Assembly: GCA_036446035.1 (NCBI GenBank)
Contig: JAZFSG010000071.1
Coordinates: 1-13,528 of the forward strand
From: CAXMQS01 sp036446035
GTDB taxonomy: Bacteria; Actinomycetota; Acidimicrobiia; Spongiisociales; JAOTWH01
Direction of reading: 5' to 3'
Length of the DNA: 13,528 nt
Of the stretch, positions 5,058 through 11,860 are shown one piece after another (the first letter of the stretch is position 1; each line of letters starts with the position of its first letter). The translations under genes were made by a program, and so were the position numbers. The notes under the pieces are model-generated. The model worked only from the letters and a program-made list of their open reading frames with translations. It did not search any database and had not been told where the DNA came from.

Positions 5058-7628
5058 GTGCTACTAGAGAGAGACCGAGAGCTCGATTTGATGGCCGATC
5101 TGCTGACCGAGGTCGGATCGTCGGGGGGCAGGGTCGTCCTGCTGCGTGGTGAGGCCGGCATCGGCAAGAGCGCTCTCGTCGGAGAATTCGTCGAAGCGCA
5201 TGCGGATGAGGCCCACGTTCTTTGGGGGTCATGTGACGATCTCTTCATACCTCAGCCCCTAGGTCCTTTCTGGGATATGGCCCGTGTTGAGCCGTCTTTC
5301 AGTGGGCCCGTGGAGGAGGGCAATCGCCCGCGTTTGCTGGAGGCCATCATGGACCTGCTCTCGCGCTCCCTGCGCTCCACTGTCATGGTCATCGAGGACA
5401 CCCAGTGGGCCGACGAGGCGACCTTCGACGCCATCAAGTACATCGGCCGGCGTATCACCCGAACCAACGGATTGCTTCTTCTGACCTATCGCGACGGTGG
5501 GGTCGACTACGACCATCCCCTGCGGGGAGTGATCGGCGACCTTCCACCTGCCAGCGTGGTGAGGCTTCAGCTCGGTGGCATCTCGTTGGCCGGCGTGTCG
5601 TCGATGATCGGTGAGTCCGATTTGGATCCGAACGAAGTCCTGGCAGCCACCGGCGGCAACCCTTTCCTGGTGACTGAGATGGCTTTCGCTGGGGGCGAGG
5701 AGGTGCCGGCGTCGGTTCAGGACTCGGTGATGGTCAGGGTGCAGAAGTTGTCTCCTGAGGCCCAAGAGATGTTGAAGACCCTCTCGGTCATACCGGAGCC
5801 GATACCTCGAGCCGATGCCCTGGGACTTACCGGGGTAACTGAGAGTCGGCTTGCCGAGTGCGAGGGGCGCGGCTTGCTCCTGGGCCCAGACGAGCTGGTT
5901 GCCTTCCGCCACGAGCTGATTCGACAGTCGGTTGAGGCGGCATTGACAACGAGCGAGCGGATGATCGCCCACCGGATTGTGCTCGAGGATCTGCCCGACG
6001 AGACCCATCCGTGCCTTCTCATCCACTCTGCCGTCGAGGCCAAGGACATCGACCGACTGATCGTTCTCGCACCTAGATCTGCACGATATGCCGCGGCGGC
6101 CGGAAGCCATCACGAGGCCGCTAGCGACTTTCGCGAGCTGGGGCCTCACCTCGACCGTTTCGAACCCGAGGCGCTGGGGGCGCTACTCCACGAGTGGGCA
6201 CGTGAAGAGTTCCTTCTCGACAACATCTCCGAAGCGATCAACTTGACCGAGCTGGCGCTCGTTCACTACCGGGAGGTAGGCGACAGGAGAGCGGAGTCGG
6301 GGACACTCGCCCAAGCTGCGCACTTCTATGAGAACGCCGGACGGCGGGCCAAAGCCGAAGAGCTCGCCCGCCAGGCCGTGGACGTACTCGGATCGAACCC
6401 CGATGGCTCCGATCTTGCCAGAGCGCTCGAGGTCAACGCCTATCTGCAATGGATGGCGAATAACGTCACAGACGCACTCGAGTTGGTCGACCGAACATTG
6501 GAGGCCGCAGGGCCGGACGTCGATGAACGAATCCTCATCCGTTCCCTCAACCACAGAGGAATGATCGCCAGTGTCGCCAACTATCCGGCCGGTCGGGCAA
6601 GTCTTGACGAGGCCCGAGACCGCGCTGCGGCCGCGGGTGAGTGGTACGAGGAGTGTCGGGCACTCTTTAACCACGCCTGGGTAGCCGCCGAGTATCGCGA
6701 TCTCTCCATCGCAGCGGATTACTCGCAGCGGGCCATCGCCGCAGCCGTTCGACACGAGCTGCCGACCCTCGAGAGCTATGCGACGGCGATCTATGCCCGA
6801 GTTCTCGAACTCAAAGGTGAATGGAGCGAAGCCGAAGACCTGGCGAGAGACCAGCTCGACCGCGCCGCCATCAGCCAGATGGTCGCTCTCCCCATCCTCG
6901 GCATGCTCGAAGCGAGGAGGGGCCGGGCCACCGCTCCAGCCACGCTGACGAAAGCCTGGGAGCTGTCATACGTTGCCGATGAGTTCCAGCGCCTGGCCCC
7001 CACGGCGATAGCGGTCGCGGAACACGCCTGGATTTCCGGGATTGCCAACATCGCTGTGGATGACATCAGAAGAGTCATGGAGCTCGGACTCGACAAAGGC
7101 TTCCGATGGTCGCCGGGTTCCATTGCATTGTGGCTGTGGAAGCTCGGTGAGCTGACGAAGGCTCCCGAAGGAATCGCCGAGCCGTATCGGCTGCTCATCG
7201 AAGGCGAGCCCATGGCCGCCGCTGAGATGTGGTTGACAATCGGATGCCCCTACGAAAGGGCCATCGCCCTGGCACACGGCGACCAGGCCGCTCAACTTGA
7301 AGCGCTCGAAGGGCTCGAGACCCTTGGCGCAACCGCGGTTGCCGCCAAACTCAGAAAAGCGATGCGCGACCAGGGTTTGTCCGTTCCCCGTGGCAAGGGC
7401 TCAAAGACCAGGGCCAATGCCGCAGGCCTTACCGCCCGGCAGGCAGAGGTGCTGCAGCTCCTTGACGAAGATCTTCCCAACTCCGAGATCGCCGACCGCC
7501 TCTTCGTGTCACCTCGAACGGTTGAGAACCACGTTTCGGCGATCCTCGCCAAGCTGGATTCCCCCACACGAGAGGAAGCCGTGTCGGCAGCCCGCGCCCA
7601 AGGTCTTCTGGTTTCCAATAACACGTAG
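5058..7628 (+). CDS. Large LuxR-family ATPase regulator (LAL/MalT type)
   Basis: A transcription regulator of about 856 residues. The preferred start is GTG 5058, giving MLLERDRELDLMADLL, the usual N-terminus of this family, just after a -10-like TAGCGT. The frame is open back to a TTG at 5010, but those 16 residues look non-native. Domains: an AAA-type ATPase with Walker A GEAGIGKS (about 31-38) and Walker B VMVIED (about 109-114), followed by TQWAD; a long helical TPR-like middle; and a C-terminal LuxR helix-turn-helix (about 791-856) with LTARQAEVLQLL and NSEIADRLFVSPRTVENHV. Family members switch on ligand or partner binding plus nucleotide and activate nearby genes; the ligand here is unknown. 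It stands alone between two tRNA-Thr fragments. Its stop lies inside a strong hairpin. Confidence 0.9.
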   Translation: MLLERDRELDLMADLLTEVGSSGGRVVLLRGEAGIGKSALVGEFVEAHADEAHVLWGSCDDLFIPQPLGPFWDMARVEPSFSGPVEEGNRPRLLEAIMDLLSRSLRSTVMVIEDTQWADEATFDAIKYIGRRITRTNGLLLLTYRDGGVDYDHPLRGVIGDLPPASVVRLQLGGISLAGVSSMIGESDLDPNEVLAATGGNPFLVTEMAFAGGEEVPASVQDSVMVRVQKLSPEAQEMLKTLSVIPEPIPRADALGLTGVTESRLAECEGRGLLLGPDELVAFRHELIRQSVEAALTTSERMIAHRIVLEDLPDETHPCLLIHSAVEAKDIDRLIVLAPRSARYAAAAGSHHEAASDFRELGPHLDRFEPEALGALLHEWAREEFLLDNISEAINLTELALVHYREVGDRRAESGTLAQAAHFYENAGRRAKAEELARQAVDVLGSNPDGSDLARALEVNAYLQWMANNVTDALELVDRTLEAAGPDVDERILIRSLNHRGMIASVANYPAGRASLDEARDRAAAAGEWYEECRALFNHAWVAAEYRDLSIAADYSQRAIAAAVRHELPTLESYATAIYARVLELKGEWSEAEDLARDQLDRAAISQMVALPILGMLEARRGRATAPATLTKAWELSYVADEFQRLAPTAIAVAEHAWISGIANIAVDDIRRVMELGLDKGFRWSPGSIALWLWKLGELTKAPEGIAEPYRLLIEGEPMAAAEMWLTIGCPYERAIALAHGDQAAQLEALEGLETLGATAVAAKLRKAMRDQGLSVPRGKGSKTRANAAGLTARQAEVLQLLDEDLPNSEIADRLFVSPRTVENHVSAILAKLDSPTREEAVSAARAQGLLVSNNT

Positions 7629-7657
7629 TCGCGTACCCATTCTTGGGTGGCGACTAC
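7625..7657. terminator. Strong hairpin overlapping the LuxR gene stop
   Basis: GTAGTCGC (7625-7632) pairs with GCGACTAC (7650-7657). Inside it ACCCA pairs with TGGGT across TTCT, with a small GT/G bulge between the two stems, giving 13 paired bases. The stop codon TAG at 7626-7628 lies in the left arm. No T-run follows. It is probably a terminator or a 3'-end protecting structure. Confidence 0.6.
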
Positions 7658-7659
7658 CG

Positions 7660-7688
7660 ATGACACCAAGTCCGAGATTCCTTACGTT
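7660..7688 (+). promoter_or_regulatory. Promoter for the small basic protein gene
   Basis: The -35 hexamer ATGACA (7660-7665, one change from TTGACA), a 17-base spacer, and the -10 hexamer TACGTT (7683-7688). Transcription would start near 7695 and give an untranslated leader of about 38 bases before the ATG at 7733, which has an AAAGG ribosome site. Confidence 0.5.
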
Positions 7689-7732
7689 GGGCCGGTAGCC
7701 ACAAGAGGCCAACCCGACCGAAAGGCAAGGAC

Positions 7733-7957
7733 ATGAACTGGGAACACACCGAATTGCCACTGGCACCGAAAGCCGGAAGAATCGACGAGCTGAGAAGTGA
7801 GGCCGCCAGTCATCGCCAATACCGCGAGGTCGTCAGAGCGAAACGGCCTCGAAGGTCGTTCTCGCTTCGATCTCGCCTCGCTGAGCGCCTGGCAGCCCTC
7901 AGTGATCTCGTAGCACCTTCCGAGCGGACGCCAGCGAGCGTTCGCTCCGCCAAATAG
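7733..7957 (+). CDS. Small basic protein of unknown function
   Basis: 74 residues, no recognised family. The ATG is preceded by AAAGG at 7721-7725, seven bases away, and by a plausible promoter with separate -35 and -10 boxes. The sequence is Arg-rich with a predicted helical middle (ELRSEAASHRQYREVVRAK, then RSRLAERLAALSDLV) and no membrane segment. Basic helices could bind nucleic acid or a partner; this is inference. The frame stops two bases before the right tRNA-Thr fragment, so the coding end lies at the edge of the putative element and may have been cut or formed by the junction. Confidence 0.6.
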   Translation: MNWEHTELPLAPKAGRIDELRSEAASHRQYREVVRAKRPRRSFSLRSRLAERLAALSDLVAPSERTPASVRSAK

Positions 7958-7959
7958 GG

Positions 7960-8003
7960 CTTGTAATGAGCAGGCCGGGAGTTCGATTCCCTCCGCCAGC
8001 TCC
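7960..8003 (+). repeat. Right copy of 44-bp tRNA-Thr(TGT) 3' half, possible att site
   Basis: Matches the left copy except at two positions (7975, C instead of T; 7980, A instead of G). The second change puts an A opposite C in the T-stem, so this copy is decayed as RNA. Both copies begin at the same base of the anticodon loop and run through TCC; here the next base is A, so TCCA is complete. There is no D-arm or 5' acceptor strand upstream, only the end of the small basic protein gene. Confidence 0.75.
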
Positions 8004-8058
8004 AAGCAGCTCGCCCTACGGGCCTCGCGAAATCCAAGCTTGTGGTGCAGTGGAGCCA

Positions 8059-8064
8059 TACCCT
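8059..8064 (+). promoter_or_regulatory. -10 box of leaderless promoter for DUF3263 gene
   Basis: TACCCT followed by seven bases and the ATG at 8072. This supports the ATG at 8072 over an in-frame GTG at 8042, which lies upstream of the box. No clear -35 hexamer is seen. Confidence 0.42.
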
Positions 8065-8071
8065 CCGCGAG

Positions 8072-8320
8072 ATGTTGACCCAGAGAGATCGGCGTGTCCT
8101 CGAATTCGAGGCGACGTGGTGGAGCTATCCAGGACCCAAGGATGTCGCCATTCGCGACTACCTCGGCATGAGCGCGACGCGGTATTACCAGGTGCTGCGG
8201 CGTCTCATGGACGACGCCGATGCGATGGCATTCGATCCCATGACCGTTCGGCGACTGCAACGGGTCCGTAAGGTTGCCAATGAACGCCGCTTGGAGCGAC
8301 TCGACGGTTCCAGCGCCTGA
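8072..8320 (+). CDS. DUF3263 family protein
   Basis: 82 residues from ATG 8072, beginning MLTQRDRRVLEFEATWWSYP, the typical start of the actinomycete DUF3263 family. The signature SATRYYQVLRRLMDD is followed by AFDPMTVRRLQRVR. The sequence reads as a small helix-turn-helix-like protein (IRDYLGMSATRYYQVL as a possible recognition unit), so DNA binding is plausible, but the family has no firm function. A GTG at 8042 would add ten residues outside the family pattern and lies before the likely -10 box. The next gene starts 42 bases downstream and appears to have its own promoter. Confidence 0.88.
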   Translation: MLTQRDRRVLEFEATWWSYPGPKDVAIRDYLGMSATRYYQVLRRLMDDADAMAFDPMTVRRLQRVRKVANERRLERLDGSSA

Positions 8321-8333
8321 GACAGGTGGGCAC

Positions 8334-8339
8334 TAGGTT
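8334..8339 (+). promoter_or_regulatory. -10 box upstream of AI-2E-family transporter
   Basis: TAGGTT, predicting a start near 8346 and a short leader that includes AGGGG (8349-8353), a ribosome site nine bases before the ATG at 8363. This promoter would be of the conventional leadered kind. No clear -35 is seen. Confidence 0.35.
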
Positions 8340-8362
8340 CCCATGACTAGGGGTTTGGCACC

Positions 8363-9565
8363 ATGACAGAGGAACGAAGGTCGGTCTTCGACACGCTGCG
8401 TCGCATGGGCGTGATCACGTGGAGCCTCGTCGGAACGATCGTGTTCCTGGCCTTCATCGTCTGGGGCATCATCCAGGTCCAAAACGTTATCCCGGCTGTC
8501 GTGCTGGCGACGGCCATCATCTACCTCCTAAACCCCGTCGTCACCCGTCTCCGCAACCACGGCGTGCCGCGCCTTCTCGGCTCCTGCATTTCCTACTTAG
8601 CACTTGGGGCTTTGGTGTCGCTTGCTGTCTGGTTGGCGCTGCCGAGCATCACCGACCAGGCGCAGCAGCTTGCCGATGACTTCCCGACCATCTACGACAA
8701 CCTGGCAACCGACTCGGAGCGATGGGCGGAGAACGTAGGTATCACCGTAGAGGTGCCTCGCTATGACGAGCTCGATGACTACTTCGAGTCGGCGACGGCC
8801 GATGGAGGAGTGCTGTCGCTCGACCGCGTTGGCGACTTCACTCTCGGAGTGCTCGAATTCCTGCTCGTCCTGGTTCTGGCCCCGGTTCTGGCCTTCTATC
8901 TGTTGCTGGATCTTCCCAAACTTTCGGACAAGGCCAAGGAGCTCTTTCCCGCGGAACACCGTGCCGAAGCGATCCACGTTGGCAACCAGCTCAGCCGGGC
9001 AGTGGGCGGCTTCCTCCGGGGTCAGTTGGTCGTAGCGCTCATCGTTGGACTCATGACGAGCTTCGGCTTCTGGGTGATCGACCTCGACTTCTGGTTGCTG
9101 ATCGGGATGATCGCCGGGTTCCTCAACATCATCCCGTTCGTTGGTCCTTGGGTAGGCGGAGCCTTGGGCGTTCTCGTCGCCCTGGCCACCGCCGACGCCA
9201 GGACGGCCGTCTATGCAGCGATCGTCGCCGCTCTCGTTCAACAGATCGACAACCACTTCATAAGCCCGACCGTTCTGCGAGTCACCGTTCGCCTGCATCC
9301 GGCCACCATCATCCTGGCCCTCTTGTTGGGGGCGACGCTTGGCGGCCTGCTTGGAGTGTTGCTCGCAGTCCCGGTCGTTGCCTCTATCAAGATCGTCACC
9401 GGGCACTTCTGGAGGACGCGGATACTCGGGCAGTCCTGGGAAGAGTCGAGCGAGGCGATGGTCGAACAGCATCTGACCGGCGAGACGCTGATCGAGCGCA
9501 TCCGTGGAGTTGAAGCAGCTGGTGAAAGAGCCGAAGAAGCCGCCGCAGATGGCGGCGACGGGTGA
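8363..9565 (+). CDS. AI-2E family membrane protein (PF01594)
   Basis: A 400-residue integral membrane protein. Two hydrophobic segments lie near residues 17-36 and 39-57, followed by another pair and a long soluble loop (about 95-150, DQAQQLADDFPTIYDNL and onward). A hydrophobic C-terminal half then carries the family features: a segment ending APVLAFYLLLDLP, GGFLRGQLVVALIVGLMTSFGF, GMIAGFLNIIPFVGPWVGGALG, the HFISPTVLR motif and LLGATLGGLLGVLLAVPVVASIK. Members export diverse small molecules or ions (AI-2 in TqsA, Na+/H+ in others), so the name is not evidence of quorum sensing here. The C-terminus is a charged, cytoplasmic, Glu-rich tail. The start ATG has AGGGG nine bases upstream. The stop overlaps the GTG of the next gene (GTGA), implying coupled translation. 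Confidence 0.9.
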   Translation: MTEERRSVFDTLRRMGVITWSLVGTIVFLAFIVWGIIQVQNVIPAVVLATAIIYLLNPVVTRLRNHGVPRLLGSCISYLALGALVSLAVWLALPSITDQAQQLADDFPTIYDNLATDSERWAENVGITVEVPRYDELDDYFESATADGGVLSLDRVGDFTLGVLEFLLVLVLAPVLAFYLLLDLPKLSDKAKELFPAEHRAEAIHVGNQLSRAVGGFLRGQLVVALIVGLMTSFGFWVIDLDFWLLIGMIAGFLNIIPFVGPWVGGALGVLVALATADARTAVYAAIVAALVQQIDNHFISPTVLRVTVRLHPATIILALLLGATLGGLLGVLLAVPVVASIKIVTGHFWRTRILGQSWEESSEAMVEQHLTGETLIERIRGVEAAGERAEEAAADGGDG

Positions 9566-10275
9566 CCGAGAACCTTGCTGCCATCGATGCCTATCTGAGG
9601 GAAGCCGACGGCACCGTCGCCGAGGTAGGTGAAGGCGGCGTCGTTCTCGACCGCACCGTCTTCTACGCCCGCGGCGGCGGCCAACCGGGTGACACCGGCC
9701 AGTTGACTTGGGATGGCGGATCGGCAACGGTCACCGACACCTTCTACAAAGACGGCTCCCACTTCCACGCTGTCGACGGCGTCACACCGGCCGTCGGTAA
9801 GGCGGTGCACGGCGCGATCGACTGGGAGCGTCGGCACACGCTCATGCGCACCCACACCGCACTGCACGTGCTGTCTGCGATCATCTTCAGAGACTTCGAT
9901 GCCAAGGTCACCGGGGGCAACATGGAGCCGGGTAGCGCCCGGATGGACTTCGAGCTCGACTCGATCTCCGTCGAGTTCGGCGAGCAGGTGGAAGACGCCC
10001 TCAACGGCGAGCTGGCCAAGCATCACGACATCAGCGTGCAGTTCCTACCTCGCCAGGAAGCCCTTGCCGATCCTCTGCTCATACGCACCAAGGTCAACCT
10101 CATCCCAGAGTCGGTCGATCCGATCCGAGTCGTCGACATCGGCGACATCGATCGTCAGGCCGACGGCGGCACCCATGTTGCCAACACGTCCGAGGTGGGC
10201 CCGGTTCGCGTCGTGAAGACGGAGTCCAAGGGCAAAGCCAACAAGCGAATCAAGATCGAGCTGGAGAAGCCCTAG
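9562..10275 (+). CDS. alaX: AlaX-type alanyl-tRNA editing protein
   Basis: 237 residues, a free-standing homologue of the AlaRS editing domain. AlaX hydrolyses mischarged Ser- or Gly-tRNA(Ala) in the cytoplasm. Seen: FYARGGGQPGDTG at 34-46, the zinc motif HTALH at 98-102, GGNMEPGSARMDFE around 118-131, and the C-terminal motif ADGGTHVANTSEVG at 200-213. In the usual CxxxH half of the zinc site the Cys is Asp201; His205 is kept. The other three ligands are present, so a metal site with an Asp ligand is possible. The GTG start overlaps the transporter stop by four bases. Its TAG is directly followed by the last codon of the convergent pckA with no base between them. There is no C-terminal oligomerisation domain, so it belongs to the shorter AlaX class. 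Confidence 0.88.
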   Translation: MTENLAAIDAYLREADGTVAEVGEGGVVLDRTVFYARGGGQPGDTGQLTWDGGSATVTDTFYKDGSHFHAVDGVTPAVGKAVHGAIDWERRHTLMRTHTALHVLSAIIFRDFDAKVTGGNMEPGSARMDFELDSISVEFGEQVEDALNGELAKHHDISVQFLPRQEALADPLLIRTKVNLIPESVDPIRVVDIGDIDRQADGGTHVANTSEVGPVRVVKTESKGKANKRIKIELEKP

Positions 10276-11859
10276 CTACTTCGGTCCCGAGGCGACTACT
10301 TGGGGCTCGACTCCTTCGGCGTACTGGACGAAGTTGTCCTTGAACATCGAAGCCAGCTTGGCGGCCTGGGCATCGAAGGCGTCTGCGTCGTCCCAGGTAG
10401 CACGAGGGGTCAGCAGATGCTCGGGCACTCCAGGAACGGCGACGGGGACGTCGACGCCGAAGTGCGGGTCTTTGGTGAAAGCCACGTCATCGAGAAGGCC
10501 TTCGAGGGCGGCGTTGAGCATGGCCCGGGTGTAAGGGATGCGGATGCGCTCGCCGACGCCATACGGACCGCCTGTCCACCCGGTATTGATCATCCACACC
10601 CGCGGCGAGTGCTCGGCGATCTTCAGCTCGAGCTCCTTGGCGTAGTAGCTCGGCGGCAACGGCAGGAAGGGTGCGCCGAAGCAGGGAGAGAAGGTGGCCT
10701 CGGGCTCGACGATTCCCCGTTCGGTTCCGGCGAGCTTCGAGGTGTAGCCGGAGATGAAGTAGTACATGGCCTGCTCGGTGTTCAGGCGGGCGATCGGCGG
10801 TAGGACCCCGAAGGCATCGGCCGACAGGAACACCAGATCGCTGGGGTGACCACCGGTGCCATGGGCTGTGGCGTTGGCCAGGTGGCGCAGCGGGTAGGAG
10901 CAACGCGTGTTCTCGGTCTTGGAGCCGTCGTCCCAGTCGGGCAACCGAGTGACCGGATCGATGACGACGTTCTCGAGGATGGTCTCGAATTGGTTGGCAG
11001 CCGCGAAGATGAGCGGCTCGTCTTCGGGACTGAGGTGGATGGTCTTGGCGTAGGAGCCGCCTTCGAAATTGAACACTCCCTTATCGCTCCACCCGATCTC
11101 ATCGTCGCCGACCATTCCCCGCAAAGGGTCGGTGGCCAGGGTGGTCTTGCCGGTGCCGGAGAGACCAAAGATGACGGCACTTGTCTCGTCTTCGGCGACG
11201 GTCGCCGAGGCATGCATGCTCAGCACATGCTTCTTGGGCATCAGGTAATTGAGCACTGAGAACACGGACTTCTTCATCTCGCCCATGTACATGGAGCCGG
11301 CGATCATCAGGATGCCTCTGTCGAAGCTGATGCAGACCGCAACCTCGCTGCGAGTGCCATCGCGATCAGGTTCCGCCTGGAAGTAAGGGGCGTGAACGAT
11401 GGTGAATTCTGGTTCGAAGTTCTCGGTGTCGGCTTCCCCGTAGAACCTCGGCAGGATGAACATGTTGCGTGCAAAGAGGGCGTGCCACGGACTCTCGGTG
11501 ATGGTGCGCACTGGTATGCGGTGGTCGCTGTCGGCGCCAACGTACAGATCCTGGACATATAGGTCGGCGGCGGCGCTGAGGTAGTCGGCGACGCGATCGT
11601 GGAGCGCGCTGAATACCTCGGGCTCCATCGGATGATTGACATCCCCCCACCAGATATCAGACTCCGTCGATTCCTCCCGAATGACGAACTTGTCCTTGGG
11701 GCTCCGACCGGTGTACGGCGTCGTGTCGACAACGAGCGGCCCTTTGTGGGCTACCTCGCCGAGGTTTCGCTGCAGCGTGTGCTCATAGAGGCTCGGCGTC
11801 GACAGCTGCCAGTGAACATCTCCCTTAGGAGTGATGCCGTGTGGAGCAAGGTCGCGCAT
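10276..11859 (-). CDS. pckA: Phosphoenolpyruvate carboxykinase (ATP)
   Basis: 527 residues from ATG 11859. ATP-type PEP carboxykinase converts oxaloacetate and ATP to PEP, CO2 and ADP, the entry step of gluconeogenesis, in the cytoplasm. Motifs: GRSPKDKF (about 51-58), MGEMKKSVFSVLNYLMP (from about 192), P-loop GLSGTGKT (232-239), DDEIGWSD (about 252-259), TENTRCSYPL (about 315-324), and NTGWTGGPYGVG (about 425-436). The length fits the family. An upstream in-frame ATG would add 24 Arg/Gln-rich residues and is rejected, because GGAGG lies six bases before ATG 11859. The gene begins one base after the stop of the LppM-like gene, and its ribosome site lies in that gene's last codons, so the two are likely co-transcribed. 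Actinomycetes more often carry the GTP-dependent enzyme, so the ATP type is a useful marker. Confidence 0.96.
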   Translation of the reverse strand: MRDLAPHGITPKGDVHWQLSTPSLYEHTLQRNLGEVAHKGPLVVDTTPYTGRSPKDKFVIREESTESDIWWGDVNHPMEPEVFSALHDRVADYLSAAADLYVQDLYVGADSDHRIPVRTITESPWHALFARNMFILPRFYGEADTENFEPEFTIVHAPYFQAEPDRDGTRSEVAVCISFDRGILMIAGSMYMGEMKKSVFSVLNYLMPKKHVLSMHASATVAEDETSAVIFGLSGTGKTTLATDPLRGMVGDDEIGWSDKGVFNFEGGSYAKTIHLSPEDEPLIFAAANQFETILENVVIDPVTRLPDWDDGSKTENTRCSYPLRHLANATAHGTGGHPSDLVFLSADAFGVLPPIARLNTEQAMYYFISGYTSKLAGTERGIVEPEATFSPCFGAPFLPLPPSYYAKELELKIAEHSPRVWMINTGWTGGPYGVGERIRIPYTRAMLNAALEGLLDDVAFTKDPHFGVDVPVAVPGVPEHLLTPRATWDDADAFDAQAAKLASMFKDNFVQYAEGVEPQVVASGPK

Positions 11860-11860
11860 G

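Larger units (their letters stand above)
4897..8003. mobile_element. Possible remnant of tRNA-Thr-integrated element
   Basis: A segment of about 3.06 kb per repeat period, bounded by 44-bp direct repeats of a tRNA-Thr 3' half. Such repeats are the classic trace of tyrosine-integrase insertion at a tRNA gene. The cargo is a large LuxR-family regulator and a small basic protein. There is no integrase, excisionase or replication gene, and no intact tRNA at either end, so this may be a decayed element, an internal part of a longer island whose true tRNA lies elsewhere, or a duplication of tRNA fragments. Confidence 0.4.

Noticed and set aside
4722..5248. Minus-strand reading frames across the left repeat
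   Set aside because: They contain the GNRTPDLL- and AEGIEPPTCSLQ-like strings that arise from antisense translation of tRNA 3' ends; they are not genes.
5259..6149. Long minus-strand frame (296 codons) opposite the LuxR regulator
   Set aside because: It has no domain, ribosome site or promoter, while the opposite strand carries clear Walker motifs; it is a codon-bias shadow.
8012..8022. GCCC-TAC-GGGC hairpin after the right repeat as a terminator
   Set aside because: Only four base pairs with a three-base loop and no T-run; common by chance in GC-rich DNA.
7682..8260. Minus-strand frames across the right repeat
   Set aside because: Same tRNA antisense artefact (AEGIELPACSLQ-like), and they lie opposite the small basic protein and DUF3263 genes.
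8597..9727. Long minus-strand frame (376 codons) opposite the AI-2E-family gene
   Set aside because: Low-complexity Arg/Gln/Asp-rich reading with no family features; the plus strand has a well-formed membrane protein.
10300..10803. Plus-strand frame opposite pckA
   Set aside because: It lies wholly within a gene with full PEP carboxykinase motifs and has no features of its own.
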